From the NCBI RefSeq assembly GCF_001884045.1, contig NZ_MACF01000034.1, positions 1-64,000 on the forward strand: DNA of 64,000 bases. Direction: 5' to 3'. Made by a program: the position numbers and the translations under genes. The notes under the pieces were generated by a model that did not search any database, was not told the origin of the DNA, and saw only the letters and a program-made list of their open reading frames with translations. Each line of letters opens with the position of its first letter. The first letter of the stretch is position 1. Positions 38,092 to 47,051 of this stretch are shown in pieces. The stretch is from Bacillus mobilis. GTDB lineage: Bacteria > Bacillota > Bacilli > Bacillales > Bacillaceae_G.

Positions 38092-38493
38092 TTACTTTAC
38101 AATCGATTCTTTTGATAATTTCTCAATAGTTGGGATATCCGCAGGTGCCCATTCTAAAGCTGCTAGTTCATTCGGATATAACCATTTAATTGCTACGTGC
38201 TCAGTTAGAACTGGACTTCCTTCAACAAGTTTACAATAGAAAGTTTTCAAATGAACAATACCAAAATCATACTCATAGGCTGTATAATCAATTTGCTCAC
38301 CAATCTGCACGCTACAATGCATTTCTTCATCAATTTCACGCTTTAACGCCTCTTGAGGTGTTTCTCCCTCTTCTATTTTCCCACCTGGAAATTCCCACAT
38401 AAGAGGTAGCGATTTAGATGGTCCTCTTTGTGCACATAAAATTTTCTCATCTTGAACAATTACTGCTCCAACAACATAAATATTTTTCTTCAT
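38092..38493 (-). CDS. Nudix (deoxy)nucleoside triphosphate pyrophosphohydrolase
   Basis: 133 residues from ATG 38493 with a perfect AAGGAGG; the upstream in-frame codons lack a site. The Nudix box G-x5-E-x7-RE-x2-EE is complete (GGKIEEGETPQEALKREI then DEEM). It resembles MutT/NudG enzymes that clean damaged or non-canonical dNTPs. Context beside the DUF3427 helicase suggests a joint function. Confidence 0.88.
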   Translation of the reverse strand: MKKNIYVVGAVIVQDEKILCAQRGPSKSLPLMWEFPGGKIEEGETPQEALKREIDEEMHCSVQIGEQIDYTAYEYDFGIVHLKTFYCKLVEGSPVLTEHVAIKWLYPNELAALEWAPADIPTIEKLSKESIVK

Positions 38494-38718
38494 TATATCC
38501 TCCTTAAATCTCACAGAAACTCTATACTTTATGTTTCCACACTTTATAGACTGAAAAATGCCTTTTATATCTTTAAACGACTAATATATTTTTAATCAGT
38601 AAGCTAGATTTTATCTATCCTTATCTAGCCCTTTTAATGCAATTAGCCTAACACTCTCATCTCTTTTATATTATATAGAAGTAACTACAAAAATAAAGCC
38701 TGATTGAATACTTCCCTC

Positions 38719-39687
38719 TTACGCCTCTTTTTTCAACATTTCCTCATACCTAAAATCACATTGCTCCAACAACATCCTACTCTCCACACTCCCCTTATAA
38801 AAACTCTCCCAACCCCGCTCCCTCAAAATCCCCTTCCAACTATCACTCTCCACCATCCTCTTAATCACACCATCCCAATAAGCAACCTCTTCCTCCGTCA
38901 TATCTTTTGGACCCATAATGCCTTTCCAGTGCTGGAAGATGACGTTGATTCCTTGTTCTTTCCATGTTGGGATTTCTGGTAGGCGGTCTAGTCGTTTTGG
39001 TGCGGATACGGCTAGTATTTTTATTTTGCCAGCTTTGTATTGTTTTTCGGCTTCGGATAGGGTCATGGTTGCGGCGCTGATTTGTTTGTTCGTTAGGGCG
39101 TTTATGATTTTTTCTTTGTTTTCGTAGACGAAGAATTGTAGTTCGGCAGGGTTTATGCCGAATGCTTTGCTTACTTGTACAAATGATAGGTGATCGTCGT
39201 TTCCTAGGCCTGGGGCAACGCCGATTTTGAAGTTTTCCTTGTTTTGTTTTAGTTGTTCCATTAGTTGTTTTGCAGTTTCTATGTTTGATTCTTTTGATAC
39301 GACAACGACTTCCCAATCTGATGCTAATGTTGCGAGCGGTGTGAAGTCTTTATATGTTAGTTTACTGTGGCCTAGTAGGTTGTTCGTTATAAGTAAACTT
39401 GAGTTAATCGCCAGTACGTGACCGCCTTTTTGTTTCGTATATTTCCATCCGACGTCACCGCTGCCACCTACTTTGTTTGTGACAGTGATTGGTTTTGTGA
39501 AGATTTTTTCTTCTGTCAGTGTTTTTTGCATCGCTCGTGCTGTTAAGTCCCATCCTGCTCCTTGAACGTTTGGCGCAACGATTTCTACTTTGTCGATGTT
39601 TACTGTATTCGTTTGAGGTTTTTCCGAGGAACAACCTGTTATTGCTCCTGTCATGATCCATATACATAGTAATAATCGCTTTTTCAT
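38719..39687 (-). CDS. TctC-family extracytoplasmic binding lipoprotein (YflP-like)
   Basis: 322 residues. The signal peptide ends in a lipobox (AITGCSS), so the protein should be anchored by Cys about residue 19. The mature part has the TctC/Bug fold signatures APNVQGAGWDLTARAMQ and NKVGGSGDVGW. ATG 39687 overlaps the response regulator stop as ATGA; the longer frame is rejected. In B. subtilis a homologue, YflP, sits beside citST. It probably presents a carboxylate to the sensor. The last ~200 bp differ sharply in base use from the rest. Confidence 0.87.
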   Translation of the reverse strand: MKKRLLLCIWIMTGAITGCSSEKPQTNTVNIDKVEIVAPNVQGAGWDLTARAMQKTLTEEKIFTKPITVTNKVGGSGDVGWKYTKQKGGHVLAINSSLLITNNLLGHSKLTYKDFTPLATLASDWEVVVVSKESNIETAKQLMEQLKQNKENFKIGVAPGLGNDDHLSFVQVSKAFGINPAELQFFVYENKEKIINALTNKQISAATMTLSEAEKQYKAGKIKILAVSAPKRLDRLPEIPTWKEQGINVIFQHWKGIMGPKDMTEEEVAYWDGVIKRMVESDSWKGILRERGWESFYKGSVESRMLLEQCDFRYEEMLKKEA

Positions 39688-40361
39688 AGTCCTCGTCCTA
39701 TTCGATATTTTCGTTCTGGTCGTCCGATAATGCCGTATGTGTACTCTACTGTGCATTCGTTTGTCGCTACTAAGTATTCTAAATATCTTCTTGCGGTTGT
39801 TCTGGAGGCCCCCATTTGTTCGCCCATTTCTTCTATTGTAATGCCCTCTTCGAATCCTTTTATAATCCCTTTCACTTTTTGCAGCGTTAACGGATCCACA
39901 CCTGTCGGTAAGTTTTTGATGTCTTGCGTTTGCGAAGTACCGAAGAAGTTATCGATGAGTGCTTGATTCACTTCATTGTTACTATGTAATAATTGCTTCT
40001 TTCTTTTATAGTCTTCAATTGTGCGAACGAATTTTTCTAACGTGACCGGTTTTATAAGGTAGTTGCTTACGCCGTTTCGAATTGCTTTTTGTAACATATG
40101 GTTTTCATTTGCCGCAGTAACCATAATGACGTCAACGTTTGGAAAGTCTGCATGAATTTTCGGCAATAAGTCTGTTCCGATTCCATCTGGCAAATAGTTA
40201 TCTAATAGAAGCAAATCGATTTCTTCCCTTTGTAGTAATTCCATCGTTTCTTTTGCGTTCAATGCTTTTCCAATCACTTTTACATCCTTTATTTTTGATA
40301 AAAACTCTTCCTGAATTTGCGCGACGCGGAAATCATCTTCTGCAATTGCAACCTTCAACAT
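39684..40361 (-). CDS. CitB/DcuR-type response regulator
   Basis: 225 residues. The receiver domain (about 1-120) has the phosphorylated Asp in LLLLDNYLPDG, acidic pair ED at 9-10, the Thr in VTAAN and Lys in LIKPVT. The C-terminal helix-turn-helix (about 170-220, TIEEMGEQMGASRTTARRYLEYL) is the citrate-family type. It pairs with the upstream sensor kinase (19-bp gap) and should activate carboxylate transport genes, probably including the divergent MFS gene. Confidence 0.92.
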   Translation of the reverse strand: MLKVAIAEDDFRVAQIQEEFLSKIKDVKVIGKALNAKETMELLQREEIDLLLLDNYLPDGIGTDLLPKIHADFPNVDVIMVTAANENHMLQKAIRNGVSNYLIKPVTLEKFVRTIEDYKRKKQLLHSNNEVNQALIDNFFGTSQTQDIKNLPTGVDPLTLQKVKGIIKGFEEGITIEEMGEQMGASRTTARRYLEYLVATNECTVEYTYGIIGRPERKYRIGRGL

Positions 40362-40380
40362 ATGCCCATCCCCCTGTTAG

Positions 40381-41970
40381 TCATGTACTTTCTCTCAATG
40401 TTTTCGGAAGGTAAATTGTAAAAATAGCTCCCCCATTTTTCTCGTTTTGAATTTCAATTGTTCCCCCTAGTAGATCTACCATTTCTTTCACATTTGCTAA
40501 TCCGTAACCGCGATTATTTCCTTTCGTTGAAAATCCTTTTTGAAAAATGGTCGTGATTTTTTCAGCTGGTATTCCTGCTCCACTATCTATTACTTCAAAC
40601 ACAATATCATGTCCAATATCCGTAACAAAGAAAGAAACATTCTTTTCCTCTCGTTCACTCACCGCATCAAACGCATTGTCGATTATGTTTCCAAGGATCG
40701 TAATAAGGTGCGAAACTTTTATATGGTCTGGTAATGGATGAAGTGCACTATCTCCTTCAATATGAAAATCAATTTTCTTCTCCGACGCTGTTCCGATTTT
40801 CCCTAATAAAATAGCTTGTACTTTTGCATCATGAATTTGATGGAATAAAATATGATTTTGACTTTGATGAATATTAGATTCTTGCTGGATAAATTCAATC
40901 GCTTCTTTGTAATGTCCTAACTGAAGTAATCCTGATAAGACGAACAGCTTATTTGTAAATTCATGCGTTTGAGCACGTAAATCCTCGGAATACTTTCTTA
41001 CCTCAGATATCGTATTCACTAAGTTTTGCAGTTCTGTTTTATCTCTAAAACTACATACAACGCCTACCGTATTATTATTTTCAAGTATCGGTGTCATGTT
41101 TAAAATAAACACTTTATCTTGAAACGCGATTTCTTGATCGCTTTCTAACACTCTCTCCATATTAAATTCCGGTAAAACTTTTGAAATGTGCTGCTGCATA
41201 TAATCATCATTTACATGTAGCATCTCTTCTGCCGAGGTGTTCATCATCGTAATAAAACCGTTTTGATCAATGGCGATAATTCCTTCTTTTATAGATAGTA
41301 GTATCGCACTTCGTTCCCGGTATAACGCCGCAATTTCATTCGGCTCTAAACCGAGTGTATCTTTACGAATGCTACGTGCTAAAAGAATGCCACCAACAAT
41401 TCCAGCTAGTAATACAGCTAAGGAAAAGAGTATAATTTCTTTCGTTCTGCTCAGTATGTTAGATTCGATACCTTTTATTAAAAACTCTACTGTCACAACA
41501 CCAACAACTTGATCGTAGTCTCCGTTATGAACAATAATGGGCGCCTTCGCCATTAAAGCAGGACCACTTTCACCATTTCCTTCTAGCGTATAGTATCCAC
41601 CAAAAGTAAGTGCTTCATAGTTATATGGATTGTTACTCTTTGTGCCAATTAACTCCGAATTAGAATGGGAATACATCACCCCAAAGCGATCTTCTATAAT
41701 GACATAATCTGCACCAGCTTGCTCACGAACTTGTTCCGCAATAGATTGAATCGTACTTTTATGCTCATTATTTTGAAAAGCACCTTTTATAGCTGGCATA
41801 AAAGAAAGCGACTTCGCTGTTTGCAGGGCTAGTTGCTCCACTTGGCGCTTCGTATCAACGGACTGAATGTACACAAATATTCCCGCTAATAGGAGAACGA
41901 CAAATAAAATTAACGCGATAATTAAGCTCACTATTTTCGTTTGCAATGACACTTTGCGTGATTTCTTCAT
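40381..41970 (-). CDS. CitS/DcuS-type sensor histidine kinase
   Basis: 529 residues. Layout: TM1 (about 13-35), a PASTA-free extracellular PAS/Cache-like sensor (about 36-170, with YVIIEDRFGVMYSHSN), TM2 (about 178-200), cytoplasmic PAS (about 220-320), the SpoOB-like dimerisation helix RAQTHEFTNKLFVLSGLLQ with the phosphoacceptor His, then HATPase with N box LGNIIDNAFDAV, G1 IDSGAGIP and G2 GYGLANVKEM. It senses a di- or tricarboxylate outside the cell. Confidence 0.93.
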   Translation of the reverse strand: MKKSRKVSLQTKIVSLIIALILFVVLLLAGIFVYIQSVDTKRQVEQLALQTAKSLSFMPAIKGAFQNNEHKSTIQSIAEQVREQAGADYVIIEDRFGVMYSHSNSELIGTKSNNPYNYEALTFGGYYTLEGNGESGPALMAKAPIIVHNGDYDQVVGVVTVEFLIKGIESNILSRTKEIILFSLAVLLAGIVGGILLARSIRKDTLGLEPNEIAALYRERSAILLSIKEGIIAIDQNGFITMMNTSAEEMLHVNDDYMQQHISKVLPEFNMERVLESDQEIAFQDKVFILNMTPILENNNTVGVVCSFRDKTELQNLVNTISEVRKYSEDLRAQTHEFTNKLFVLSGLLQLGHYKEAIEFIQQESNIHQSQNHILFHQIHDAKVQAILLGKIGTASEKKIDFHIEGDSALHPLPDHIKVSHLITILGNIIDNAFDAVSEREEKNVSFFVTDIGHDIVFEVIDSGAGIPAEKITTIFQKGFSTKGNNRGYGLANVKEMVDLLGGTIEIQNEKNGGAIFTIYLPKTLREST

Positions 41971-42142
41971 ACTTCATATCCTTTGATAAAATATTCAAAA
42001 CTATCAATCTCCTTTTTCTATTATTATGACAAAACTAATAATGAAGCAACTATTAAAACTCCCCATGTACATAAAGTACAAAAAGAATAAAATTGTCATA
42101 ATATTGAGATTCTATCCTTTAGACAGTACAATTCAACTACAA

Positions 42143-42156
42143 TGAACACGCTTTCA
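42143..42156 (+). promoter_or_regulatory. Candidate cre upstream of the MFS gene
   Basis: TGAACACGCTTTCA matches 13 of 14 positions of TGWAANCGNTNNCA, 40 bp before the MFS start, consistent with catabolite repression of carboxylate uptake. Confidence 0.6.
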
Positions 42157-42195
42157 TAATTATCATTTTATTTATAAGCAAGAGGAGGAATTAGT

Positions 42196-43521
42196 ATGGC
42201 TCAAGTAAAATCAAACCGAGTCGCCGGCAATATTTTCAAAGGTTCTGTCGGCAATTTAATTGAATGGTATGACTGGTACGTTTACTCTGCTTTCGCTGTT
42301 TACTTTTCAGCAGAGTTCTTTCCTAAAGGCGATCCAACGAGTCAGTTACTAAACACAGCGGCTATTTTCGCAGTTGGGTTTTTAATGCGCCCTATCGGAA
42401 GTTTATTAATGGGTCGCTATGCGGATCGGCACGGACGCCGGGCAGCATTAACGCTTTCGATTACAGTTATGGCCGGTGGTTCTTTAATTATCGCCTGTAC
42501 ACCTAGTTACGAAAGCATCGGTATTATGGCACCCATTATTTTAGTTCTTGCCCGTTTACTTCAAGGATTATCACTCGGCGGAGAGTACGGAACTTCCGCA
42601 ACATATTTATCTGAAATGGCTAGTAGTGGTCGCCGTGGTTTTTATTCAAGCTTCCAATATGTAACGCTCGTTGCTGGACAAATGGTTGCGTTAGGCGTTC
42701 AAATTGTTCTTCAGCAATTGCTAAGCGAACCAGATATGAAAGCTTGGGGCTGGCGCATTCCGTTCATCATTGGAGCGATGGGTGCAGTAGCTGTATTATG
42801 GCTTCGCCGCACAATGGATGAATCGGAGCAATTCGCAAACATAAAATCACAAAAACGCGAAAACGCAGGAACCGTTCGCGCTCTTATGAAACATCCGAAA
42901 GCAGTATTAACAGTAGTCGGTCTAACATTAGGAGGTACTGTCGCATTCTATACGTACACAACATATTTACAAAAGTTCATGGTAAACACAGTCGGTCTTC
43001 CAAAAGAAGTTGTAAGCTGGATTAACTTTGCCGCACTACTTATTTTCGTCGTACTTCAACCAATTGCGGGGCTACTATCCGATAAAATTGGACGCCGCCC
43101 ACTATTAATGGCATTCGGTATTCTCGGAACATTACTAACAGCACCAATCTTCTTCTTCATGGAAAAAACGACAGAACCAATGGTAGCATTCTTACTCATG
43201 ATGGTCGGTCTCATTATCGTTACTGGTTACACTTCCATTAACGCAATTGTAAAAGCAGAACTCTTCCCAACTGAAATTCGCGCACTTGGCGTAGGCTTAC
43301 CATATGCACTAACCGTTGCGATATTCGGTGGAACAGCTGAGTTCATCGCTTTATGGCTAAAGAGTATCGGAATGGAATCACTATTCTACTTCTACGTAGC
43401 TGGATGTATCGCTATCAGCTTTATCACATATTGGCGTATGGATGAGTCATCGAAGACTTCGCAGATTGAGGCGGAGCTTGGTGATGGGGATAGTTTGAAA
43501 AATGGTACTAGTTCAAAATAA
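42196..43521 (+). CDS. MFS metabolite:proton symporter (KgtP/ProP type)
   Basis: 441 residues, 12 membrane spans. Signatures of the MHS subfamily: GNLIEWYDWYVYSAFAVYF at the N-terminus, MGRYADRHGRRAALTLS (motif A), LQGLSLGGEYGTSATYLSE, and SDKIGRRPLLM in the second half. Members import citrate, 2-oxoglutarate, proline or similar compounds. Divergent from the citST-like operon, which probably controls it in place of CitM. AGAGGAGG precedes the ATG. Confidence 0.9.
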   Translation: MAQVKSNRVAGNIFKGSVGNLIEWYDWYVYSAFAVYFSAEFFPKGDPTSQLLNTAAIFAVGFLMRPIGSLLMGRYADRHGRRAALTLSITVMAGGSLIIACTPSYESIGIMAPIILVLARLLQGLSLGGEYGTSATYLSEMASSGRRGFYSSFQYVTLVAGQMVALGVQIVLQQLLSEPDMKAWGWRIPFIIGAMGAVAVLWLRRTMDESEQFANIKSQKRENAGTVRALMKHPKAVLTVVGLTLGGTVAFYTYTTYLQKFMVNTVGLPKEVVSWINFAALLIFVVLQPIAGLLSDKIGRRPLLMAFGILGTLLTAPIFFFMEKTTEPMVAFLLMMVGLIIVTGYTSINAIVKAELFPTEIRALGVGLPYALTVAIFGGTAEFIALWLKSIGMESLFYFYVAGCIAISFITYWRMDESSKTSQIEAELGDGDSLKNGTSSK

Positions 43522-43530
43522 TGAAGTGCG

Positions 43531-43560
43531 GAAGGTCACCTTGAAAGAGGTGGCCTCTTC
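43531..43560. terminator. Possible terminator after the MFS gene
   Basis: GAAGGTCACCT and AGGTGGCCTCTTC form an imperfect stem, but no T run follows. The next 390 bp to 43948 hold no gene I can support. Confidence 0.4.
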
Positions 43561-43948
43561 GTATACTCTTTCAAAGAATCTAACATCAAAAAAACTCTCC
43601 GCTGACAAATTAAAACCATCTTTTAAACTTGGAAATCCTTATTTCAAATCTATCATTAACAAGATTATTTTTAAGACTTCCCCTCCTCCTAATACACATT
43701 TTCGTTATGGTTTCTAGTTCTTTTTTAACAAAAACATATGAACTAATTTTTAGTTTTATTTAATAGTATTTTAGTGGGTTTTAAAATTTTTTTAATTTTT
43801 TCCTATGACTGTCATGTAGGGATTTATAGGTTTTTTCACCCTGCTTTTTGGACGGATATTATTTCACATGGTGTACTATCTATGTTACCCTTTTATTAGG
43901 GTGGTTGTTCCAACACAATCAAAAATTGTAATAAAAGGGGTTTTATGT

Positions 43949-44767
43949 ATGAAGAAGCTACTATCTTATTTACTAATTTTTTCTATGGTACTTTTAGCTT
44001 CCTTTCCAATGAATTCTTCGTACGCTAAAACTAATGATGATCAGTTGTCAATTGATGAGTCTATTTTAGCTACTAAAGAATTCTTCAAAACTACTAAAGT
44101 AGTGAAAGAAAATGAAGTTACAGTAGAGGATGTTACAAAAGGTCAATTACTGGAGAAAGCTAAAGAATTAATTTCATCAGGAACTGTCAAACCGATTGGT
44201 GGTACAGAAGTTGATGTAGATAACCTTTTAGTAAGAGGGATTAAGACACCATTTGGTGTAGAGTATTCTGTTTTTGATTCATCCGTTACTACAGATGATC
44301 AAGGAATTGTGAATTCACTTAAACTCTTTAATATGGTTTTTACTGATAAGGTTGAATTAAAAAACACTTATGAATTAAAGTCTAATAGAAACAAAGATAA
44401 TCTAGCTACTACTAAGATGTGGATCGATAATATACTAACAAGTTCTGCCGATTTAGATTTAACTACTGTGATTAATGATTCATCCGCCGATGAAAAAGGA
44501 ACAGATATACTTACTACAGAACTTGCACCAAAAACTGATAAGGCTGTTCAATATGGATGGACAAAAAGATGGAAATGTACTCAAAGTTGTGTAGCGTCTA
44601 AAGGTGTAAATATGCTAGTAATTGCGGGATTACTTGCAGCTTGTGGAGTAGCATGTACTGCTGGTGTACCAGCAACAGCAGGAACAGCTTGCTATGCATG
44701 TGTAAACTCTGCCGGTATTGTGGGAGTAAATACAGTCCTTGGTTGTCTCGATGAATGTGATTCATAA
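43949..44767 (+). CDS. Secreted protein with Cys-rich C-terminus, halocin-C8-like bacteriocin precursor
   Basis: 272 residues from ATG 43949 with AAAAGGGG upstream; codons before it lack a site. A clear signal peptide (KKLLSYLLIFSMVLLASF, cleavage near SYAKT) is followed by about 175 polar residues. The last ~60 residues begin at KRWKC and hold about ten Cys alternating with small hydrophobic stretches (LLAACGVACTAGVPATAGTA). This resembles the C-terminal peptide of halocin C8-type precursors, where the upstream part gives immunity. Cleavage of the tail is inferred. A small membrane protein gene follows 50 bp later. Confidence 0.62.
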   Translation: MKKLLSYLLIFSMVLLASFPMNSSYAKTNDDQLSIDESILATKEFFKTTKVVKENEVTVEDVTKGQLLEKAKELISSGTVKPIGGTEVDVDNLLVRGIKTPFGVEYSVFDSSVTTDDQGIVNSLKLFNMVFTDKVELKNTYELKSNRNKDNLATTKMWIDNILTSSADLDLTTVINDSSADEKGTDILTTELAPKTDKAVQYGWTKRWKCTQSCVASKGVNMLVIAGLLAACGVACTAGVPATAGTACYACVNSAGIVGVNTVLGCLDECDS

Positions 44768-44817
44768 CAACATCTATTAATTGAATATTTTGTAATTTAG
44801 GGAGGATGAAAACATTG

Positions 44818-44961
44818 ATGAAACTATTTTTCTTTTTAGCTGCCCTATCAGCAATAATATTCACGGTGCTTGGTAAAGCTATGTTAGGAATTGTATGTAC
44901 CTCAATATTTTTTGTAGCAGCATTATTTTTTAGTAAACCTAGATTTAAAAATGATGAATAA
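44818..44961 (+). CDS. Small two-helix membrane protein downstream of bacteriocin-like gene
   Basis: 47 residues, MKLFFFLAALSAI onward: two hydrophobic helices and a short basic tail (KPRFKNDE). AGGGAGG lies upstream; TTG 44815 or ATG 44818 are the best-spaced starts, whereas ATG 44806 touches the ribosome site. Position between the precursor and a terminator suggests an immunity or export helper, but there is no homology to support it. Confidence 0.55.
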   Translation: MKLFFFLAALSAIIFTVLGKAMLGIVCTSIFFVAALFFSKPRFKNDE

Positions 44962-44980
44962 TGCTATTATACAGAAACGA

Positions 44981-45010
44981 AAACTCAAGTTATTTTGACT
45001 TGAGTTTTTC
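44981..45010 (+). terminator. Terminator of the bacteriocin-like operon
   Basis: AAACTCAAGT pairs with ACTTGAGTTT and is followed by T residues. Confidence 0.85.
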
Positions 45011-45042
45011 ATTTGTACATCAATAGACTAGGAGTGAATGTA

Positions 45043-45298
45043 GTGAAAAAATTATATTTTCTTCTTTCATTGTTATTTTAAGTTTAGAAGCCTTTACTTT
45101 TATAAAGGCAAAAGCTCCTAATGATTATTATGCAAAGTAATTCGTATGACTAAAGATTCTTTTCTATTACTATTACAAACAACATTCAATAAAACAGATT
45201 GCATCGCATTTACAGATAATCAAAAAAATAGTCATAAATATCATCTATATAAGGATGATAAAATAAAAAGACCTCAAATAGATGGCCTCGTAAAATGA
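45043..45298 (+). pseudogene. Frameshifted small secreted protein
   Basis: AGGAGTG and GTG 45043 start VKKLYFLLSLLF, which stops at once. In the next frame the reading continues as ILSLEAFTFIKAKAPND. Then from 45146 an open stretch of 50 codons (MTKDSFLLLLQTTFNKTDC) runs to 45298. Together they look like a signal-peptide protein of about 85 residues broken by indels. Family not recognised. Nothing else is seen up to 45403. Confidence 0.5.
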
Positions 45299-45403
45299 AT
45301 AAAAGAACTATCAACTTACAAAAAATCCCTCTAAAATGATTGTTATATATAATCAAAAATGTAGAATGAAATTAAAGACAAAAAACACATTTAGGAGGTT
45401 ATC

Positions 45404-45742
45404 ATGACATTTGATGAATTGAAAAAAAATAAACCAACAACCTCATGGGTTGAGTATGATGAAGATGGGGAATTTTTCACCGAAGAAAATATAAGTGCAA
45501 CAAATACGGTTCTTGACACTTACATTAACAATTTGCAGCAATTAGGGAAGAACCCAACCGAAGTCGAAGTAATGCAATTTGTTAAAGAGGTAGTTATTAA
45601 ATTAAATGAACTAAATATCGAACATGACCATTTTATCGAAACAATGGAAAGAGAAGATCTCTATGAATTTATCGATGCGGCTGCACGAATAGCTGGCTTA
45701 GAATCCGAAGAAGATATAACAGAAGAATGGCGGGAATGGTAA
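45404..45742 (+). CDS. Acidic small cytosolic protein of unknown function
   Basis: 112 residues, strongly acidic, helical, with no membrane segment or signal. AGGAGG stands well before the ATG and a strong terminator follows, so it is a real single gene. The composition resembles immunity-type proteins, but no motif supports that. I do not recognise the family. Confidence 0.7.
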   Translation: MTFDELKKNKPTTSWVEYDEDGEFFTEENISATNTVLDTYINNLQQLGKNPTEVEVMQFVKEVVIKLNELNIEHDHFIETMEREDLYEFIDAAARIAGLESEEDITEEWREW

Positions 45743-45783
45743 AAAAAAGTTGCCCCTCTACTTGTTAGAGGGGCAACTTTTTC
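45741..45783 (+). terminator. Strong terminator
   Basis: AAAAAAGTTGCCCCTCTA pairs with TAGAGGGGCAACTTTTT around a short loop. Confidence 0.92.
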
Positions 45784-45879
45784 ATACGCCAATTGAATTA
45801 ATAATTTCATATCTGTACAGGATTCACGTGTTCCAACATATCATTAAGCTCATCCTGCCAATGAATACCACACCCCCAA

Positions 45880-45970
45880 AAAATATATCAACGATTATCC
45901 AATTATATCGATCACAACTCCGAATATATCGACGTTTCGACACAACATATCGACTTACCGACAAATTTTG
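45880..45970. repeat. Short AT-rich repeat array, copy A
   Basis: ATATATCAACGATT (45883), TTATATCGATCA (45903), ATATATCGACGTTT (45924) and CATATCGACTTACCGACA (45946) recur about every 20 bp. A polypyrimidine-poor, C-rich tail runs to about 46045. A related array is at 48450-48555. Both lie just 3' of a minus-strand gene. Confidence 0.7.
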
Positions 45971-46054
45971 CAAAAGCTACCTCCCAAACTATCAACCAAC
46001 CCCACAACTGCACCAAACACCCAACAAAAAAAGACCACCAAAAGGCAGTCTCCC

Positions 46055-47032
46055 TCAAAACTCAATCCTATTCCCCACCCCATTCTCCACCGCTTTCTCA
46101 TACAAATACTTCGCAACAATAATATCCACTACCGCCAAACCAACCGATTTAAAAATAGTAATCTCTTTATCGTTCTCCCTACCAGCCCTTTCCCCGCTTA
46201 TGATTTGTCCAAGTTCGGCATGGATGTCGCTAGCTTTGAATAAACCTTCCTGTATTGGAACTTGAAGATCTCCTGTTTCTTCTAGTGCTGCTTCTTTTGA
46301 TTCGACTACTACTTTATTTGCTCCCGCGATGGCGTGGGATGGTAGTTCTTGCATGTTCGGCCTAAATGAGCCGACGGCGTTTATGTGGACGCCTTTTTGT
46401 AGTTTTTCTGAGAAGACTGGTGTGGATGCGTTCGTAGTTGTGACGATGATGTCTGCTTCGCTTATTGCTTCATTTGCATTTGTGTGAACATAAGCAGGTT
46501 TATTGAATCTCTCTTGTATATATTGCGCAAATGCATACGCTTTTTCTTCTGTTCGATTGTATAAAATGACTTTTTCAATATCTCTCACCGCAAACACTGC
46601 TTCGGCAATTCCCTTCGCCTGTTCGCCTGTCCCGATAATACATAAGGTTTTTGCGTTATGCCGAGCTAAATGTTTTGTCGCTACTCCTGATAGAGCCCCT
46701 GTTCGAATCATCGTTAAGTAGGATCCTTCTAAAAGTGCGAGCGGTTCTCCCGTTTGAAAGTCTGATAGCATCACAATCCCGTTTATCGTTTTCTTTCCTA
46801 TCTTTTTGTTCTCAGGGACTACTGTTACGACTTTTAAGCCAAGTGCCTCAAGTCCTTCCGCTACTGAAGGCATAATTAATGCCGTATTTTTCTCGTTCGC
46901 AAATGGTAATGAGCCGCGAATTGGCGTGATCGTTCTTTCTGCGGAAAATTCTTTTAAAGCAAGCGCCGCGTATTCAATGACTTCATTCATATTTACTAAG
47001 TTTCGTTGTTCGTTCGCGCTTATGACTAGCAT
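46055..47032 (-). CDS. Ornithine cyclodeaminase/mu-crystallin family, probable pyrroline-2-carboxylate reductase
   Basis: 325 residues. The Rossmann segment TLCIIGTGEQAKGIAEAV binds NAD(P); MIRTGALSGVATKHLAR is the family substrate-loop signature. Paired with a proline racemase-family enzyme, such proteins usually reduce delta1-pyrroline-2-carboxylate made from hydroxyproline or D-proline, rather than deaminate ornithine. Two genes on the minus strand, 19-bp gap. The 3' end of the gene is C-rich on the plus strand and then flips. Confidence 0.82.
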   Translation of the reverse strand: MLVISANEQRNLVNMNEVIEYAALALKEFSAERTITPIRGSLPFANEKNTALIMPSVAEGLEALGLKVVTVVPENKKIGKKTINGIVMLSDFQTGEPLALLEGSYLTMIRTGALSGVATKHLARHNAKTLCIIGTGEQAKGIAEAVFAVRDIEKVILYNRTEEKAYAFAQYIQERFNKPAYVHTNANEAISEADIIVTTTNASTPVFSEKLQKGVHINAVGSFRPNMQELPSHAIAGANKVVVESKEAALEETGDLQVPIQEGLFKASDIHAELGQIISGERAGRENDKEITIFKSVGLAVVDIIVAKYLYEKAVENGVGNRIEF

Positions 47033-47051
47033 ATCTTTCCACCTCCTCCTT

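Noticed and set aside
43502-43717. Plus-strand 71-codon frame after the MFS gene
   Set aside because: It begins inside the MFS C-terminus and crosses the putative terminator; no ribosome site.
45750-46265. Plus-strand 171-codon frame
   Set aside because: It runs through a strong terminator, the repeat array and the antisense of the reductase gene; composition is that of C-rich non-coding DNA.
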